The notes below the pieces were generated by a model, which saw nothing but the letters and a program-made list of their open reading frames with translations, was not told where the DNA came from and made no database searches. A program made the translations under genes and the position numbers. From Acidimicrobiia bacterium (lineage in GTDB: Bacteria > Actinomycetota > Acidimicrobiia > Acidimicrobiales > AC-14), in assembly GCA_023265045.1 (NCBI GenBank), contig JAHFUQ010000002.1, forward strand, positions 47,014 to 111,013: a stretch of 64,000 nt of DNA, in the 5' to 3' direction. Position 1 is the first letter of the stretch, and every line of letters starts with the position of its first letter. This document shows, piece by piece, positions 62,467 to 64,000 of this stretch.

Positions 62467-64000
62467 ATGAGTCGCCGCCGTATCGCCAAGCTGGAGAGTC
62501 AACTCGCCGCTCGGGGTGGCGCGCTGGGCAGCCGGCGGCGCCGGCGTGCGGTCGAGGAGCTGGCCGACAACCTGTCGCCACAGGCGGTCGAGCTGCTCAC
62601 ACGCGAGCTGGTGCGGGAGAACGGCGATCTCCGGGTGCGGGAACGGGCGCGGGAGGCGCTGGAGGGCCTGGGCAGCCCGCGGGAGATCGACATCGTCTGC
62701 TCGTTGTGGGCCCGCGAGCGGCACCCCGAACTCGGCGACCTGATCGTGCTGCGGCGGTGGGTGGCGAGCGGGCCGGCCGACGTGCGCACCCTCAGCGCCC
62801 TGAAAGCGGGCCGCCCCGACGTCTTGGCCTATGACGACACCCCCGTCGTGGACGCGCTGGTCGCCGCCCTTGACGACCGGGACCCCGTTATCGCCAAGAA
62901 CGCCCACGACGGCCTGCGGGCGCTGCGCAGCCCGGTCGCCATCCAGGCCCTGGCCCGGGCCGCGCTCACCCTCGACGAGGGCGTCCGGCGCGCCGTGCGC
63001 GACGCCGTCGCCACCCTCGACCCGGCGACGATCAACGCCGTGTGCCTGTCGTGGTCCCGCACCCGCGACCGGGCGCTCGGGGCGCTCATCGGCCAGTCGG
63101 GCTGGGTGGCGACGGGCCCGCCCGCGGTGCGGGTGCTGACGGCCATGCACTGCGGGCGGCCCGAGGCCTTGGCCGGCGACGGCCCCGAAGTAGTCCCGGT
63201 GCTCCTCGGGGTGGCGCAGGGTCGCTTTGGCGACGCGAACGTGCAGCATGCCCGCCGGGCGCTGGCCATGCTGCGCGACCCGGCAGCCCAGGAGGCGCTG
63301 TGCCGGACCGTGATCGAAGTCGACGACCCCGTGGCAGCGGACGCCGCCCGCAGCGGTGCGTTCGTCCCCACGGACGCAGGCGACCGCGCCTTGTTCTTCT
63401 TCCTCACCCACCAGTGGGACCGCTACGAAGACCTGGACTTCGACCAGAGCTTGCTGCGGGCGGCCTACACCGTCGCCGACGCGCCGTTGCGGGAGCGGCT
63501 CGCGGCCTGCGCCCGGGCCGGCGGCCGGAGGGAGTGGGTGGCGGTCGTGGCCGGCGCCCGGCGGGGACGGCGCCTGGGCGAGATGACCGAGCGGGAGTGG
63601 GAGACGGCCATGGCCGTGCTCGACCGGTCCAAGCGGTGGGACGAGCTGTGGCGGCTGGCCCAGGACAGTTCGGCCCGCTGGGCGGCGCAGGTCATCAGCC
63701 GGCTGAACGACGTGGCCTGGGCGCCCGAGAACGAGGACGAACGGGCTGCGTTCGTCACCCTGCTGCCCTGGGCGCGGGCGTGCGAGGGCTCGCCGCCGGC
63801 GCACCTGCTGGCCCGGCGCGGCGAGCCGCTGCAGAAACTCGCCCGGGGGGTGCGGTCGGTGGCGTGCTCGGCGGACGGCTCGGTGCTGGCCATCGGTACG
63901 CCGGGCGGGGGCGTGCAGACCTGGGGCGTGGCCAAGCGCTCGCAGCGCGCCCGCCTCGAGGGCGCCGTCGGCGGGGAGAACTCCCTGTGTTTCGTTGAAC
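62467..64000 (+). CDS. HEAT-repeat/beta-propeller protein (3' end outside window)
   Basis: An open frame from ATG 62467 runs without a stop to the end of the window (511 codons). Residues ~1-290 are helical repeats of HEAT type: RAVEELADNLSPQAVELLTR, ALVAALDDRDPVIAKNAHDG, LRALRSPVAIQALARAAL and QHARRALAMLRDPAAQEALC. The last residues visible (GVRSVACSADGSVLAIGTPG, GGVQTWGV) begin WD40-type propeller blades. The combination suggests a large scaffold protein, but the C-terminal partner domain is not seen. No signal peptide is present, and the ribosome site is weak. It follows the two-tier hairpin. Confidence 0.7.
   Translation, partial: MSRRRIAKLESQLAARGGALGSRRRRRAVEELADNLSPQAVELLTRELVRENGDLRVRERAREALEGLGSPREIDIVCSLWARERHPELGDLIVLRRWVASGPADVRTLSALKAGRPDVLAYDDTPVVDALVAALDDRDPVIAKNAHDGLRALRSPVAIQALARAALTLDEGVRRAVRDAVATLDPATINAVCLSWSRTRDRALGALIGQSGWVATGPPAVRVLTAMHCGRPEALAGDGPEVVPVLLGVAQGRFGDANVQHARRALAMLRDPAAQEALCRTVIEVDDPVAADAARSGAFVPTDAGDRALFFFLTHQWDRYEDLDFDQSLLRAAYTVADAPLRERLAACARAGGRREWVAVVAGARRGRRLGEMTEREWETAMAVLDRSKRWDELWRLAQDSSARWAAQVISRLNDVAWAPENEDERAAFVTLLPWARACEGSPPAHLLARRGEPLQKLARGVRSVACSADGSVLAIGTPGGGVQTWGVAKRSQRARLEGAVGGENSLCFVE

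Overview
The window is about 64 kb of very GC-rich, gene-dense DNA with many GTG/TTG starts and frequent 4-nt ATGA/GTGA gene overlaps. It carries AfsR/SARP-type and LAL-LuxR regulators, a uroporphyrinogen-III synthase fused to a winged helix beside nirBD, a RamB-like regulator beside glyoxylate-shunt genes, and a CadI/ArsI lyase. Together these point to an actinobacterium. Two PHA synthases with a phasin, a GlnRS carrying a YqeY-like tail and a MurL-type epimerase would suit a deep branch such as Acidimicrobiia; that placement is inference.

Left part (0-5 kb): the end of a PHB-depolymerase-like esterase, then an arsenic locus (arsR divergent from arsI, aqpS, arsC). The aquaporin reading frame is broken by an exact 19-bp tandem duplication. 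A gene-poor stretch follows, with a two-gene antitoxin/PIN-toxin module under an 8-bp palindrome. The module is bracketed by two degenerate copies of the 3' half of a tRNA-Val(CAC), which look like old integration sites.

5-25 kb, accessory and regulatory: a peptide-type ABC importer operon (DUF1059 protein, two lipoprotein binding proteins, two permeases, no ATPase) lies next to a 1171-aa SARP-type regulator. The same heptamer direct repeat (CGTTGAT/C with 11-bp period) occurs in front of both the importer operon and the regulator. Next come a cupin membrane protein, several small secreted or membrane proteins, two decayed genes, a 940-aa LuxR-type regulator, a GNAT acetyltransferase, and a divergent FAD-oxidase/HxlR pair with a clear candidate operator.

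25-37 kb: a GH24 lysozyme with two peptidoglycan-binding repeats, a DUF4239 membrane protein and a large surface protein; a MurL-MurD2 pair that should place D-glutamate in peptidoglycan by epimerising the nucleotide precursor; a phospholipase-D-like protein; and GlnRS.

37-45 kb: an assimilatory nitrate/nitrite operon, nirB-nirD-(DmsB/DmsC-like fusion)-nasA, with every junction a 4-nt overlap, divergent from hemD-winged-helix. The Fe-S/membrane-anchor fusion suggests quinol-driven nitrate assimilation.

45-62 kb, carbon storage and C2 metabolism: one long minus-strand run, phaJ-phaC-hbd-thiolase-aceE-pyk-hbd, encodes most of a route from phosphoenolpyruvate to polyhydroxybutyrate. Facing it are a phasin, an XRE regulator and a second phaC. 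Isocitrate lyase and malate synthase follow, divergent from a RamB-like regulator. The window ends beyond a large two-tier hairpin, in the first ~510 codons of a HEAT-repeat/beta-propeller protein that runs off the edge.
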